Shown here: one piece after another, positions 41,188 through 50,672 of the stretch
Numbering within the stretch: the first letter of the stretch is position 1
Layout of the letters: every line of letters begins with the position of its first letter
From: Pseudomonas lurida
GTDB lineage: Bacteria; Pseudomonadota; Gammaproteobacteria; Pseudomonadales; Pseudomonadaceae
Length of the DNA: 64,000 nt
Assembly: GCF_013522705.1 (NCBI RefSeq)
Contig: NZ_JAAMRE010000005.1
Location: 124,001-188,000 of the forward strand
Reading direction: 5' to 3'
Notes under the pieces: generated by a model
Databases searched by the model: none
What the model saw: only the letters and a program-made list of their open reading frames with translations
What the model was told of the DNA's origin: nothing
Translations under genes and position numbers: made by a program

Positions 41188-41394
41188 TCAGCAGTTTTTA
41201 TGGTCCATCGCTTTGGCTTTGCTTTCAGCGACAGGCGGTTGAGCGCTCTGCGTTTGAGCTACCTGGTACGATTCCATCGAATTCGTCCTGGCCACTTCCA
41301 TACGTGCGAAAGTCCGGTCACCACCGCCTTCAGCCATGGCCAGAGTGGAAACAGTCAGCGCTGCGGCGACGAACAAGGTTTTGATGGTGTTCAT
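41188..41394 (-). CDS. PtrA-like small exported protein
   Basis: This 68-residue protein has a signal peptide (TLFVAAALTVSTLAMA) and a mature start EGGGDRTFARMEVAR. It resembles P. aeruginosa PtrA, a copper-induced small protein. The end has few motifs and a terminal HKNC. The ATG at 41392-41394 is chosen; a longer frame begins upstream without a leader. A copper box stands 125 bp upstream. Its function in copper tolerance is not settled. Confidence 0.82.
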   Translation of the reverse strand: MNTIKTLFVAAALTVSTLAMAEGGGDRTFARMEVARTNSMESYQVAQTQSAQPPVAESKAKAMDHKNC

Positions 41395-41519
41395 ATGGGC
41401 TACCTCAGATGTGTGAAAATATCCCCTCTGAATCACATCATGGATTGGACTCTTTGGGGGTGAGCAAAAGACTCAGTTGGACTATAAGAGACACCCCCTG
41501 TCAGGAAGCTTAGGCCAAT

Positions 41520-41535
41520 ATTACAGTTGTGTCAG
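41520..41535 (-). promoter_or_regulatory. Copper-regulon box upstream of the first PtrA-like gene
   Basis: The minus strand reads CTGACACAACTGTAAT, 125 bp before the start codon. The gap at 41395-41775 holds otherwise a TATAGT-like -10 (minus, about 41481-41486) for this gene. Confidence 0.75.
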
Positions 41536-41775
41536 TTTTGGATATTTTTCTTGAAGTACACGCTATTTAATACGTATGGTCTCCATCTTTTCGCATTGCG
41601 CGACTTTTATTGAATATAAGATTGAAGTGTAATCATTGCTTTGGGTTCCATTAATTCTCACGGAGGCGATGTTCTAGGTCTCTCCATTAAAATTAATAGG
41701 AGACTTGAATGCGCTGCTGCAACAGCTGAGTTCAATGATCAAAGAAGATAGTAATGCCACCGAGGGTGATTAATT

Positions 41776-42189
41776 GTGAGTATTAATTTTGAGAAAGCAT
41801 TAGGCTCCGCAGAAAGAGCATTAGTTTATCGTGGCCAAAGAGCTGAGATCTTGAGTAACAATATCGCGAACGCTGACACTCCGAACTTCAAAGCCCAAGA
41901 CTTGGATTTTTCTACTGTGCTCGCCAGCCAAACCAAAGAACCTGCTACCACTGCGTTTTCTTTGAAAACAACAAACGCAAAGCATTTTCTTAAGAAAGAA
42001 TCGGCGGTGGCTATATACGGGCGCGACTTGTTTTACAGCACGCCGGCTCAGCCTGCCTTGGACCAAAATACTGTCGATCAGCAGGTCGAGGTCGCCAAAT
42101 ACACAGAAAACGCAATACGTTTCAACGCGGCTTTTACTCGGTTGAATGGAGCATTCAAGGGTTTGCTCAAAGCTCTGCGCGGTGACTAG
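41776..42189 (+). CDS. flgB: Orphan flagellar basal-body rod protein FlgB
   Basis: This 137-residue, full-length FlgB homologue has the N-terminal rod motif SNNIANADTPNFKAQDLDF. The amphipathic C-terminal helix is VEVAKYTENAIRFNAAFTRL. FlgB normally lies with flgC and flgD in a flagellar operon, but no other flagellar gene is in this window. It starts with GTG at 41776 after GAGGG. A 22-codon frame (TTG at 41705 to TAA at 41773) with its own AGGAG precedes it, with unknown meaning. Whether it is expressed or a transferred relic cannot be told. Confidence 0.85.
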   Translation: MSINFEKALGSAERALVYRGQRAEILSNNIANADTPNFKAQDLDFSTVLASQTKEPATTAFSLKTTNAKHFLKKESAVAIYGRDLFYSTPAQPALDQNTVDQQVEVAKYTENAIRFNAAFTRLNGAFKGLLKALRGD

Positions 42190-42299
42190 CAGCGCAGGCG
42201 CATGCGAGCCCATTTGGACCGACACAGCAGCTTAAGTACTCCTAGATTCAGAGGTATTCTCCTCCAGACGGCGCTCTACTCAGGAGCAGGAGTCTCCGT

Positions 42300-42500
42300 T
42301 CAATGGCTGATCTTGGAAGGAAAGCCAACCGCCTCCACAGCTTTACGAAGCTGTTCCGCGTTTTCGCTACTTTCAACACTCACCTTACCGGTTGATCGAT
42401 CGACTGAGACCGTAGAGTTGCCGTCCAGTGCCTGGATCGCTCTTGTGATTTTGCCGACGCAGCTGCCGCAACCAATGCCTGATACATCTAAGACGACCAT
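42300..42500 (-). CDS. copZ: Copper chaperone CopZ (HMA domain)
   Basis: This 66-residue single heavy-metal-associated domain has the metal site GIGCGSC, with both Cys kept but Ile-Gly instead of the usual Met-Thr/Ser before the first Cys. It carries Cu(I) in the cytoplasm, probably to the adjacent ATPase. The ATG at 42498-42500 is chosen. It lies about 110 bp downstream of the ATPase gene on the same strand; that gap has two short hairpins and no gene. Confidence 0.88.
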   Translation of the reverse strand: MVVLDVSGIGCGSCVGKITRAIQALDGNSTVSVDRSTGKVSVESSENAEQLRKAVEAVGFPSKISH

Positions 42501-42611
42501 GTAAATTACCCTCGTGCTGAGCGGTGTCTTTTCCCCGCAGCGACAGCATCGACGTTGACACCATGGCAAGGTCAACGATTATCTGATCAAGGTCGTGAGC
42601 GTCATCGACGC

Positions 42612-44969
42612 TCAGTCAATTCGACTATTCCTCAACCTCAATGCATTGAAAACTACAGATGCAGAACTGACGCTCATGGCTATGGCAGCGATCATTGGCG
42701 ACAGGAGGTGCCCCGTCAATGGATAGAGCAAACCAGCGGCAAGAGGTATACCCATTGAGTTGTAGAGAAAAGCGAAGCCCAAATTCTGGCGCATGTTTTT
42801 AACTGTGGCGACCGAAAGAGCTCGTGCTCGTAAGATCCCCATCAGGTCACCTTTTACCAGCGTGAGTTGCGCGCTATTCATCGCCACGTCAGTCCCCGTT
42901 CCCATGGCTATCCCCACATCTGCTCGCGCTAGGGCCGGAGCATCGTTGATACCGTCACCTGCCATGGCCACTTTTCGCCCGTGTTGCTGTAGGTCTGCCA
43001 CCAAGCGCTCCTTGTCTTGGGGTTTGACTTCACCGTGAACCTCTTCAATCCCCATCTCCCTGGCGACAGCCCGAGCGGTAGTAAGCCCGTCCCCAGTAGC
43101 CATGATGATTTTCACGTTGTGAGCCTTAAGCTTGGTGACGGCCTCTTTTGAGGTTGGCTTGATCGGATCTGATACGGCCAACAAACCTGCCAATGCGCCG
43201 TCGACTGCGAGGTAGATAATACTGATGCCGTCAAGTCGCAACACCTCAGCGCGCTCTTGTAGGGAGTTGGTGCTCACGCCTGCGGCTTCCATCAACGCTG
43301 TGTTCCCCAGCTGAAGCTTCTTGCCATCGACAACGCCACTGACCCCGATACCCGAATCAGACTCAAAGGATTCCGGCTTGGTGAGCTTGATGTTCACGGC
43401 TCGGGCGTGATCGACGATCGCATGTGCTAAAGGATGCTCGCTGCCCTGATCAAGGCTGGCAGCCAGGTGAAGGACGTCGTCGGGATTGAAGGTGGGAGTG
43501 GCCTCCACGCTGTGAAACACGGGCCGTCCCTCTGTTAGGGTGCCTGTCTTGTCGACAACCAGCGTGTCGATTCTGCAAAGGCTCTCAATCGCACTGGCAT
43601 CTCTGAACAAAACACCCATGCTTGCTGCTTTACCTGTCGACACCATGATCGACATAGGCGTAGCAAGTCCCAACGCACAGGGACAAGCGATGATCAGCAC
43701 GGCGACAGCGTTGATTAGACCAAACACCCAACTGGGCTCAGGGCCGAAAAGCCCCCAACCGATAAATGTCATTATCGCAATCGTGATAACACCCATCACG
43801 AAGTAGCCGGCAATCGAGTCGGCCATTCGTTGCATCGGAGCCTTGGAACGCTGAGCTCTCGCGACCATCTGTACGATCTGGGACAGCATGGTTTCGGCAC
43901 CGACCTTCTGCGCCTCCATTACCAAGCTTCCATGCGTATTCAGCGTGGCGCCGATCAGGCTATCTCCAGCTTTCTTCATTACCGGGACTGGCTCGCCAGT
44001 GAGCATCGACTCATCCACCGCACTTTCACCCTCAAGTACTGAACCATCAACTGGCACCTTCTCACCTGGTCTGACCCGTAAGTGGTCTCCCAGGTGCACA
44101 TGGGTGAGAGGAATGTCTTCCTCATGGCCATCGGCATTGATCCGACGTGCAGTTTTGGGCGAAAGGCCGAGAAGAGACTTAATGGCGGCGGAAGTTTGTG
44201 ATCGGGCTTTGAGCTCAAGGATCTGGCCAAGCAACGTGAGCGAGATGATGACCGCTGCCGCTTCGAAGTAAACGCCGATACGTCCATCTTGCATGAAATT
44301 GGCGGGAAAACTTTGGGGGAAGATTGTTGCTATGACGCTGTACAGATAAGCTGCGGCAGTGCCCAACCCAATCAGAGTCCACATGTTGGGACTGCGATTT
44401 TTAACCGAGGCCAGTCCCCTTACAAAAAAAGGCCACCCTGCCCATAAGGTCACGGGTGTCGCCAGAGCGAACTCGATCCAGTTTTGAGCTGAACCATGAA
44501 GAAGTTGTAACGAGTGACCCGCCATCGCGAGCACGGTTACGACCACGGTTAAGGGCAGCGACCACCAGAAGCGGCGATTGAAATCCCGGAGTTCAGGATT
44601 TTCTTCTTCATCAAGTGCCGGCATGACAGGCTCTAGTGCCATGCCACATTTAGGACAGTTACCGGGTCCGGTCTGCCGTATTTCAGGATGCATCGGGCAC
44701 GTAAATTCAGCGCCCGTTTGTACCGCAGACTCCGGCGTTGTGCTGCCTGACTCGTCGCGCACCACGTGGCCACTGTAGCGCTCAGGGTCCGCTCGAAACT
44801 TCTCCTGGCATTTCAGGCTACAGAACCGATACGTCTGTCCCTGGTAAGTCTCAGCAAATTTACTCGACGAAGTGACTGCCATTCCACACACCGGGTCATG
44901 TAGATCAGCATCATCCCGGGAAGCAGCATGGGTGTGATTATGGTCGTGATGGCCAGAGGTGGTAGGCAT
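42612..44969 (-). CDS. P1B-type copper-translocating ATPase
   Basis: This 785-residue inner-membrane pump has a His-rich leader and then a YHS domain (about residues 22-65, [16 protein letters not shown]). A heavy-metal-binding zinc-ribbon-like domain follows (about 88-112, [16 protein letters not shown]). Then come the P-type core with eight membrane helices, the transmembrane CPC motif ([12 protein letters not shown]), DKTGTLTEG with the phosphorylated Asp, and [10 protein letters not shown]. It has no classical HMA domain. The CPC motif supports Cu(I)/Ag(I) export. copZ is next on the same strand. Confidence 0.95.
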   Translation of the reverse strand: MPTTSGHHDHNHTHAASRDDADLHDPVCGMAVTSSSKFAETYQGQTYRFCSLKCQEKFRADPERYSGHVVRDESGSTTPESAVQTGAEFTCPMHPEIRQTGPGNCPKCGMALEPVMPALDEEENPELRDFNRRFWWSLPLTVVVTVLAMAGHSLQLLHGSAQNWIEFALATPVTLWAGWPFFVRGLASVKNRSPNMWTLIGLGTAAAYLYSVIATIFPQSFPANFMQDGRIGVYFEAAAVIISLTLLGQILELKARSQTSAAIKSLLGLSPKTARRINADGHEEDIPLTHVHLGDHLRVRPGEKVPVDGSVLEGESAVDESMLTGEPVPVMKKAGDSLIGATLNTHGSLVMEAQKVGAETMLSQIVQMVARAQRSKAPMQRMADSIAGYFVMGVITIAIMTFIGWGLFGPEPSWVFGLINAVAVLIIACPCALGLATPMSIMVSTGKAASMGVLFRDASAIESLCRIDTLVVDKTGTLTEGRPVFHSVEATPTFNPDDVLHLAASLDQGSEHPLAHAIVDHARAVNIKLTKPESFESDSGIGVSGVVDGKKLQLGNTALMEAAGVSTNSLQERAEVLRLDGISIIYLAVDGALAGLLAVSDPIKPTSKEAVTKLKAHNVKIIMATGDGLTTARAVAREMGIEEVHGEVKPQDKERLVADLQQHGRKVAMAGDGINDAPALARADVGIAMGTGTDVAMNSAQLTLVKGDLMGILRARALSVATVKNMRQNLGFAFLYNSMGIPLAAGLLYPLTGHLLSPMIAAIAMSVSSASVVFNALRLRNSRID

Positions 44970-45148
44970 GTCTATTCCCCTTGTAAGGTGCTACTAGAAA
45001 TGAGCATATTCAGTACAACGATTATTTGCGGCTCCACAGTGGTGCGGTGATGTTTCCGCACGGACCCCGGCTGAGTAAGCGTTGCTATGTTACTTGACTT
45101 AGCGTAGCCAACTCTTGCGTCGGGCCGGCAGAAACAGCCGACTCCGGT

Positions 45149-45682
45149 TTATTTCAGATCAAACTCGCCGACCATTCCCGATTGGTAATGCCCCGGCACG
45201 TTGCAGGCAAACTGCAGCCCTGCACTGTCGTTGAAGGTCCAGATCAGCTCTTGGGTTGAGCCAGGCTCAATCAGGACACTGTTAGGGTCGTCATGCTCCA
45301 TTGCGACCATCTTCATTCCGCCCATGCCGTGGCTCATGCCGCTCATCTTCCCGGTACCGGTAGGGCTTAGTGTTCCGTTCTTGAACATGCTTGCCATTTC
45401 TTTCTGGTGTGCTGCATGAGCAGCGGCTTTGCCGATGTTGAACTCATGCAGCAGCGAACCCTCGTTGCGAAGGACAAAGCGGATTGTTTCACCAGGTTTT
45501 ACGTCAATGCTTTTAGGCTTGAAAAAAATGTCGCCCATCTCGACCTCTACAGTGCGGGTAACGTCAGAGGCCACACCAGGCTGGCCTATGTCGTCTTGTC
45601 CATGCCCAGCATTAGCCATAGCCGTAGCAGCGAAAAAAAGGGTCATTGCTGCGATGAACGGAGTAGCGAGCGTAGTTTTCAT
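45149..45682 (-). CDS. Periplasmic cupredoxin-like copper protein
   Basis: This 177-residue protein has a signal peptide (FIAAMTLFFAATAMA). A single cupredoxin domain has the type 1 copper residues His in LLHEFNIG and the C-terminal Cys-His-Met in FACNVPGHYQSGM. An inserted Met/His-rich loop (SGMSHGMGGMKMVAMEH) lies in the middle. It probably binds copper in the periplasm, like CopI-type proteins of other bacteria (inferred). A copper box lies 71 bp upstream. Confidence 0.9.
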   Translation of the reverse strand: MKTTLATPFIAAMTLFFAATAMANAGHGQDDIGQPGVASDVTRTVEVEMGDIFFKPKSIDVKPGETIRFVLRNEGSLLHEFNIGKAAAHAAHQKEMASMFKNGTLSPTGTGKMSGMSHGMGGMKMVAMEHDDPNSVLIEPGSTQELIWTFNDSAGLQFACNVPGHYQSGMVGEFDLK

Positions 45683-45753
45683 GGTGACCTCAGGAATACG
45701 TGGGAACATTGGCTATGCTAATGATGCTCAGCTGCCGGCTAACTGACTTGGGC

Positions 45754-45769
45754 ATTACTTCTTTGTCAG
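45754..45769 (-). promoter_or_regulatory. Copper-regulon box upstream of the cupredoxin gene
   Basis: The minus strand reads CTGACAAAGAAGTAAT, 71 bp before the start codon. Confidence 0.75.
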
Positions 45770-45839
45770 TTTTCTAAATAGATACGGCGTCCAATTGACG
45801 CCGCAACAAGATGCTGACAAGTACTTATCCAGGGGGCGT

Positions 45840-46193
45840 TTATTGATGGTTTTCTGAAAGCATCAATTTGTGCTCGCGCTGCATCTGGCGCAAAACGTCA
45901 TCAACGATTTTGTCGTGCTTCTCCATCCAGGCTAGATGCTCTTGGGGTGACATTGAGGCATCTGGGTGATCGTTGTGGAGCTGGCTCATGATGTCCCCAA
46001 GCATCTTCATGTGTTCTGCCATGTGGACGTGACGCTCTCCTTCAGGGGCTTGTTCAGCTTTCATCAACGTGGCTTCGGCCTTGTCGCGCAAACCTTCCAT
46101 ACGCTCAATCACACGATCTCCGCCGCTTTCAGCCCACACAGAAGCCGAGACCAGTATCGAGCTTACAAAAAACAGCATTTTCAGGTGGTTCAT
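45840..46193 (-). CDS. Second PtrA-like exported protein, Met/His-rich
   Basis: This 117-residue protein has a signal peptide (MLFFVSSILVSASVWA) and a mature start ESGGDRVIERMEGLRDKAE. It then has a helical, charged region with Met and His (HVHMAEHMKMLGDIMSQLHN). The N-terminal motif is the one in the PtrA-like protein and the DUF2790 gene of this cluster. A copper box is 126 bp upstream, almost the same distance as for the first PtrA-like gene. It is divergent from copR. Confidence 0.8.
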   Translation of the reverse strand: MNHLKMLFFVSSILVSASVWAESGGDRVIERMEGLRDKAEATLMKAEQAPEGERHVHMAEHMKMLGDIMSQLHNDHPDASMSPQEHLAWMEKHDKIVDDVLRQMQREHKLMLSENHQ

Positions 46194-46319
46194 CGGGGTA
46201 GCTCCTCATGAGGGAATCCGACTTCCATACGATTCATCGCTCAGAGGTCGGTCGAGCACCAATGAAGTGCTCATGTCTGAACCCTAGCCAGCACTCGCTG
46301 ACATCTACCTGAAGCCAAG

Positions 46320-46335
46320 ATTACTTTTCTGTCAG
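46320..46335 (-). promoter_or_regulatory. Copper-regulon box between the second PtrA-like gene and copR
   Basis: The minus strand reads CTGACAGAAAAGTAAT. It faces the PtrA-like gene (126 bp) but is also only 62 bp before copR, so it may autoregulate copRS. Confidence 0.75.
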
Positions 46336-46397
46336 TTGCTGGTTGGCTGCCAGTTTTCGTTGCAGACTCCGCTTAACCTTTATCTGAGAACGACCTC

Positions 46398-47084
46398 ATG
46401 AGACTTCTTGTCGCTGAAGACGAACCAAAAATAGGTATCTATTTGCAGCAAGGGCTCAACGAGGCCGGGTTCAATGTCGACCGTTTCACGAATGGAAAAG
46501 AGGCGCTTCAGCACGCTTTGAGCGAAGCCTATGATCTGCTGATTCTCGACGTCATGATGCCGGGTTTGGATGGCTGGGAAGTCCTGCAGAAGGTGCGCGC
46601 TTCCGGGAAAGACGTCCCGGTGCTTTTTCTCACCGCCAGAGACCGCGTTGAAGACCGAGTGAAGGGACTTGAACTCGGTGCGGATGACTATCTGATCAAA
46701 CCCTTCGCGTTTTCTGAATTGCTTGCTCGAGTCAGAACGCTGCTGCGTCGCGGTAGCAGCGCACCTTCGCAAACCTTTATGAAACTGGCTGACCTTGAAG
46801 TGGACCTGCTCAAGCGTCGAGCCATCCGAGGAGGCAAACGCATAGACCTTACGGCCAAAGAGTTCGCGTTGCTTGAGCTTCTGCTGCGTCGTCGAGGGGA
46901 GGTGCTGCCAAAGTCTCTTATCGCCTCCCAGGTTTGGGATATGAACTTCGACAGCGATACCAACGTTATCGAGGTTGCAGTGAGACGGCTCAGGGCCAAG
47001 ATAGACGACGATTTTGAGGTCAAGTTGATTCATACCTCAAGGGGAATGGGTTACATGCTCGATGCACCAGATTCGGAGTCGTGA
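46398..47084 (+). CDS. copR: Copper response regulator CopR (OmpR family)
   Basis: This 228-residue two-component regulator has a receiver domain with acidic residues at the start (VAEDEPK), the phospho-acceptor Asp51 ([14 protein letters not shown]) and Lys101 (DYLIKPF). The C-terminal winged helix contains [18 protein letters not shown]. It is inferred to bind the CTGACA-N5-GTAAT boxes of this island. It overlaps the sensor kinase start (TGATG). Confidence 0.94.
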   Translation: MRLLVAEDEPKIGIYLQQGLNEAGFNVDRFTNGKEALQHALSEAYDLLILDVMMPGLDGWEVLQKVRASGKDVPVLFLTARDRVEDRVKGLELGADDYLIKPFAFSELLARVRTLLRRGSSAPSQTFMKLADLEVDLLKRRAIRGGKRIDLTAKEFALLELLLRRRGEVLPKSLIASQVWDMNFDSDTNVIEVAVRRLRAKIDDDFEVKLIHTSRGMGYMLDAPDSES

Positions 47085-48472
47085 TGAACCGGATGTCCCT
47101 GACGACTCGTATGAGTCTGATGTTTATGCTCGCGGTAACGGCCGTGCTCACGGTCGCCGGACTCAGTTTCAATAACCTCAGCCGGCATCATTTCAAGATG
47201 CTGGATCAGCAGGCATTGTACGAAAAACTCCACTCGACCCAGCGGATCTTGTCCGGGCTGAGCAACATCGATCAATTCAGCGAGGCTAAACCGGAGTTAG
47301 AAGCGCTGCTGGGCGCACACCGTGATTTGACTGCGCTTATCATCGATGGCGACGGCAAGGTGCTGTTTGCGGATCCCGGCCCGGTCGACGTTCCGAAGGC
47401 GTTTCGAACAACCACAAACACAACCGTCTGGGAATGGCGGGAGCAAGAGCAGATGTTCCGTGGTGTGACTGCGCAATCCGTAGTGACGGGACAAGAAAGG
47501 CCATTAACTGTCATGTTGATTTTTGACGTTACGCAGCATATGTCCTTTTTCGAGACGCTCGAACGATGGTTTTGGATAGGGTTGGTGATCAGCGCATTGG
47601 TCAGTGCTGCACTCGGCTGGATGGTAGCTAGCAGTGGCATGCGGCCTATCCGCCAGGTCACATGGGTTGCTGCCTCCATGTCAGCAAAATCACTCAAGGA
47701 GCGTATTCCCCTGGCACCCGTTCCGAAAGAGCTTCAACAGATGGTGTTGTCGTTCAACGCCATGTTATCCAGGCTCGACGATGCATTTGTCCGGTTATCC
47801 AACTTTTCGGCAGACATTGCCCACGAACTACGGACCCCCGTGAGCAACTTGATGACCCACACTGAAGTGGTGCTTTCGAGAAAAAGAAACATCGAGGACT
47901 ACGAAGACAATTTGTACTCCAATCTTGATGACTTGAAGCGCATGAGCCGGATGATTGATGACATGCTTTTTCTGGCGAAATCTGACAATGGTCTAATTAC
48001 GCACGAGAGCAAGCCAATAGACCTGGTGGCTGTCGTGGAAAAATTGCTTGAGTACTACCGCCTGTTGGCTGATGAACGAGGGATCGAGCTCAAGGTTTCA
48101 GGACGGGGGAGCGTGCGAGGTGATGTTCTTATGCTCCACCGAGCGATTTCCAATCTGCTCTCAAATGCGCTGCGCTACACCTATGAAGGGACGTCAATCA
48201 GTGTCGATATTCAGCACAAGGATGCGTCGGTAACGGTTGTCGTGGAAAACTATGGTGAGCCCATTGCCCCCGAACACCTTGAAAAGCTGTTTGATCGTTT
48301 TTATCGCGTGGACCCAGCGCGGCGAGAAGGAAGTCCGAGCAACGCAGGGCTAGGTCTGTCAATTACCCGATCAATTGTCGAAGCGCACAATGGCAAGATC
48401 TGGTGTACGTCAGGCGACGGGAAAACGGCTTTTCATCTTGAGTTTCCGGCCGTCGATTCCACGGTTAGCTGA
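47084..48472 (+). CDS. copS: Copper sensor histidine kinase CopS
   Basis: This 462-residue inner-membrane kinase has two transmembrane segments around a periplasmic domain (residues about 10-28 and 165-185) and a HAMP domain. The H box is NFSADIAHELRTPVSNLM, the N box [15 protein letters not shown], and the G box GLGLSITRSIVEAH. The ATG at 47084 overlaps the copR stop; a GTG at 47081 is also possible. The periplasmic part has no obvious metal motif, but the genome context makes copper the ligand. Confidence 0.93.
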   Translation: MNRMSLTTRMSLMFMLAVTAVLTVAGLSFNNLSRHHFKMLDQQALYEKLHSTQRILSGLSNIDQFSEAKPELEALLGAHRDLTALIIDGDGKVLFADPGPVDVPKAFRTTTNTTVWEWREQEQMFRGVTAQSVVTGQERPLTVMLIFDVTQHMSFFETLERWFWIGLVISALVSAALGWMVASSGMRPIRQVTWVAASMSAKSLKERIPLAPVPKELQQMVLSFNAMLSRLDDAFVRLSNFSADIAHELRTPVSNLMTHTEVVLSRKRNIEDYEDNLYSNLDDLKRMSRMIDDMLFLAKSDNGLITHESKPIDLVAVVEKLLEYYRLLADERGIELKVSGRGSVRGDVLMLHRAISNLLSNALRYTYEGTSISVDIQHKDASVTVVVENYGEPIAPEHLEKLFDRFYRVDPARREGSPSNAGLGLSITRSIVEAHNGKIWCTSGDGKTAFHLEFPAVDSTVS

Positions 48473-48831
48473 GCGACAAAACATTGGGACCAACGACGTC
48501 TTGGCGTTCTGCGTTTGCTACGCCTCTGCGGATTTTTCAAAGTGATTGAGCTCCCCTGTCCTGCGGTACGCCGTGTCTTTTCCAGGTCTTGCTACGCTCA
48601 ACGATTAGATGCCAAACATCGGATCAAGCTGACTGAAATGTAATCGAACAGTTTGTGATCGTGTGGCATCGTGTTCTCGCACTGTGACGTTAGGGCTAGC
48701 GAGTTTCTCCTGTTCAACCTGGCGAAGAGGACGGGGGCTCCAAGTTAATCAACAGTGGTTTTTAAAGAAATTAAAAACTAGTTCCTCCCAAAAAACCTCG
48801 AATCAACAGCGCTTGCTGTGAGGAGTCTTGC
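48473..48831. promoter_or_regulatory. copC upstream region with copper box at 48629-48644
   Basis: The plus strand reads CTGACTGAAATGTAAT, one mismatch from the consensus, 187 bp before copC. The remainder of this 359-bp gap shows no gene or clear terminator. Confidence 0.65.
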
Positions 48832-49215
48832 ATGTCATTCCTTAAAACTACGTCCGTGGCTGTTGCAATCACTGCTGGTTTGCTTCTGAGTGCAGTGGCC
48901 CAGGCACATCCAAAACTACTTTCTTCCACTCCGGCAGAAGGCTCGGATGCGGCGGCTCCGTCGAAAATCGAACTGCATTTTTCTGAGAATCTCACCACTC
49001 AGTTCTCCGGTGCAAAGCTGATCATGACCGACATGCCAGGCATGCCTAACTCACCCATGGGTGTAAAGGCCGCCGTCGCTGCTGGTGGTGATCCGAAAAC
49101 CATGGTGATTACGCCGGCTGCACCGCTGACCACCGGCACCTACAAAGTTGAATGGCGTGCAGTGTCTTCGGACACCCACCCGATCACCGGCAACTTTTCA
49201 TTCAAAGTGAAATAA
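48832..49215 (+). CDS. copC: Periplasmic copper-binding protein CopC
   Basis: This 127-residue protein has a signal peptide ending AVAQA. The mature N-terminus begins HPKLLSSTPAEGS, so His1 can bind Cu(II). A Met-rich segment follows (IMTDMPGMPNSPMG) and the DTHPITGNFSF site. The family moves copper in the periplasm. copD follows after 3 bp. Confidence 0.95.
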   Translation: MSFLKTTSVAVAITAGLLLSAVAQAHPKLLSSTPAEGSDAAAPSKIELHFSENLTTQFSGAKLIMTDMPGMPNSPMGVKAAVAAGGDPKTMVITPAAPLTTGTYKVEWRAVSSDTHPITGNFSFKVK

Positions 49216-49218
49216 TCC

Positions 49219-50157
49219 ATGAGCGACTCATTAAATATCGTGGTTCGCTTTGCTCTCTATTTTGACCTGATGTTGTTATTTGGACTGGCCATATTTGGCT
49301 TGTACAGCCTCAGGGGAAAGGAAAGGGTATCGGGCACGGTCTTGAACTTTGAGTCGCTTCTCTACGGTACTTCTGTTGCAGGTGTAGTTCTGTCCCTTGC
49401 TGCGATGTTGTTGCTTGCAAAAGCAATGAGCGGTGTATCGGAGCTTATGGAGCTACATCACCACATTTTTGAAATGGTCATCATGGGCACCGACGTTGGG
49501 CTGACCTGGATGGTTCGGATAGCCGCCTTGGTGGGGGCAATTCTGGGCGTCGCGTTGAATAAACGATATCCGACACCCAGCCTCTGGATCGTCACCGTCT
49601 GTGGAGCAATCGCGTTGGCCACGCTAGCCTGGACGGGGCATGGTGCCATGGACGAAGGCAGCCGCCGCTACTGGCATTTTCTCAGCGACATTTTCCATTT
49701 ATTAGCGGCAGGTGGCTGGTTGGGTGCTCTAGCGGCCTTCGCTCTACTGCTACGGTTGAAATCGCTGAAGGGTGAGGAGGAAGCACGTATTCTTGCCCGC
49801 GTGCTGACTGGCTTTGAGTCGGCCGGCGGTGTGATTGTTGCGATCATAAGCGTTACGGGAGTAGTAAATTACCTTTTCATCGTCGGTCCCAACCTTGATG
49901 AGGTCATGCTCAGTACCTATGGCCAGTTGCTGTTTTTGAAGATCCTGCTCTTTGCCGGGATGATCGTTTTAGCGACGCTGAACCGCTTTCACTTAAGCCC
50001 GCTATTGGAGCGCTCGGTTCGCAATGGTCAATACTCTGTAGCGGTCAATGCCTTGCGCCGCAGCATGAAATTCGAATTCCTGATGGCAATCCTCATCATC
50101 TGTCTTGTCGCATGGTTAGGCACGCTAAGTCCTGAAATGGAAATGAGCGCGCAATAG
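49219..50157 (+). CDS. copD: Copper resistance inner-membrane protein CopD
   Basis: This 312-residue polytopic protein has eight predicted hydrophobic helices, with conserved [11 protein letters not shown] and [17 protein letters not shown]. CopD is thought to pass copper across the inner membrane together with CopC. It follows copC with nearly no gap. The length is usual. Confidence 0.94.
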   Translation: MSDSLNIVVRFALYFDLMLLFGLAIFGLYSLRGKERVSGTVLNFESLLYGTSVAGVVLSLAAMLLLAKAMSGVSELMELHHHIFEMVIMGTDVGLTWMVRIAALVGAILGVALNKRYPTPSLWIVTVCGAIALATLAWTGHGAMDEGSRRYWHFLSDIFHLLAAGGWLGALAAFALLLRLKSLKGEEEARILARVLTGFESAGGVIVAIISVTGVVNYLFIVGPNLDEVMLSTYGQLLFLKILLFAGMIVLATLNRFHLSPLLERSVRNGQYSVAVNALRRSMKFEFLMAILIICLVAWLGTLSPEMEMSAQ

Positions 50158-50230
50158 AGGTTTCTGGCAGCTAACCCAGAAGCCTGGAGCGTGATTGTTA
50201 GCACCATTTCTACTGGCTACACTTCAGCCC

Positions 50231-50572
50231 ATGACACGCTGTCTACGGCTTTGCCTGATTTTCCTGATTAGCCTGGCGCTTCCCTTCAGCGGGATGGCGG
50301 GTGTTCAGGCGCCGACAGAGCCGTGCCCGATGCAAACCATGGGCATGGCGATGATGGACGGCATGGGCCAAGACTGCTGCCATGACATGAAAAGCCCAAC
50401 CGAGCACGGTAAACCCTGTAAGCCGGGCCAGGAGTGCAAGACCGGCGGCATGCTGCAAGTCTCCATCATCAAGCCTCCGGTGACCCTGTCGAGCCCCCTC
50501 GCAGCGTCCATCTCCATAGATTCCCATCCTGTCCAAACTCCATCAGGGGTATGGCGACCTCCCCGCATTTGA
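50231..50572 (+). CDS. Small Cys/Met-rich exported protein of unknown function
   Basis: This 113-residue protein has a signal peptide (LCLIFLISLALPFSGMAGVQ). It then has a Cys and Met-rich stretch (CPMQTMGMAMMDGMGQDCCH, CKPGQECKTGG) and a hydrophobic tail. The ATG at 50231 is chosen because the longer TTG frame adds a hydrophobic lead without a Shine-Dalgarno sequence. It lies between copD and cusC in the same orientation and is likely a metal-binding periplasmic protein. I do not recognise a family. Confidence 0.7.
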   Translation: MTRCLRLCLIFLISLALPFSGMAGVQAPTEPCPMQTMGMAMMDGMGQDCCHDMKSPTEHGKPCKPGQECKTGGMLQVSIIKPPVTLSSPLAASISIDSHPVQTPSGVWRPPRI

Positions 50573-50672
50573 TTCCTGTACCACACTGAGCCTCATTCCG
50601 CGTCAGGCGGTATGGGATATCTGCGTGCATCTCTCATGAAGCACGCAGTGGATCATCACAGGAATCGTGAAC

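Noticed and set aside
42501..42611. Short stretch between the ATPase gene and copZ, with two small hairpins and an open frame on the plus strand
   Set aside because: Too short and too unlike any family to call a gene relic or a regulator site.
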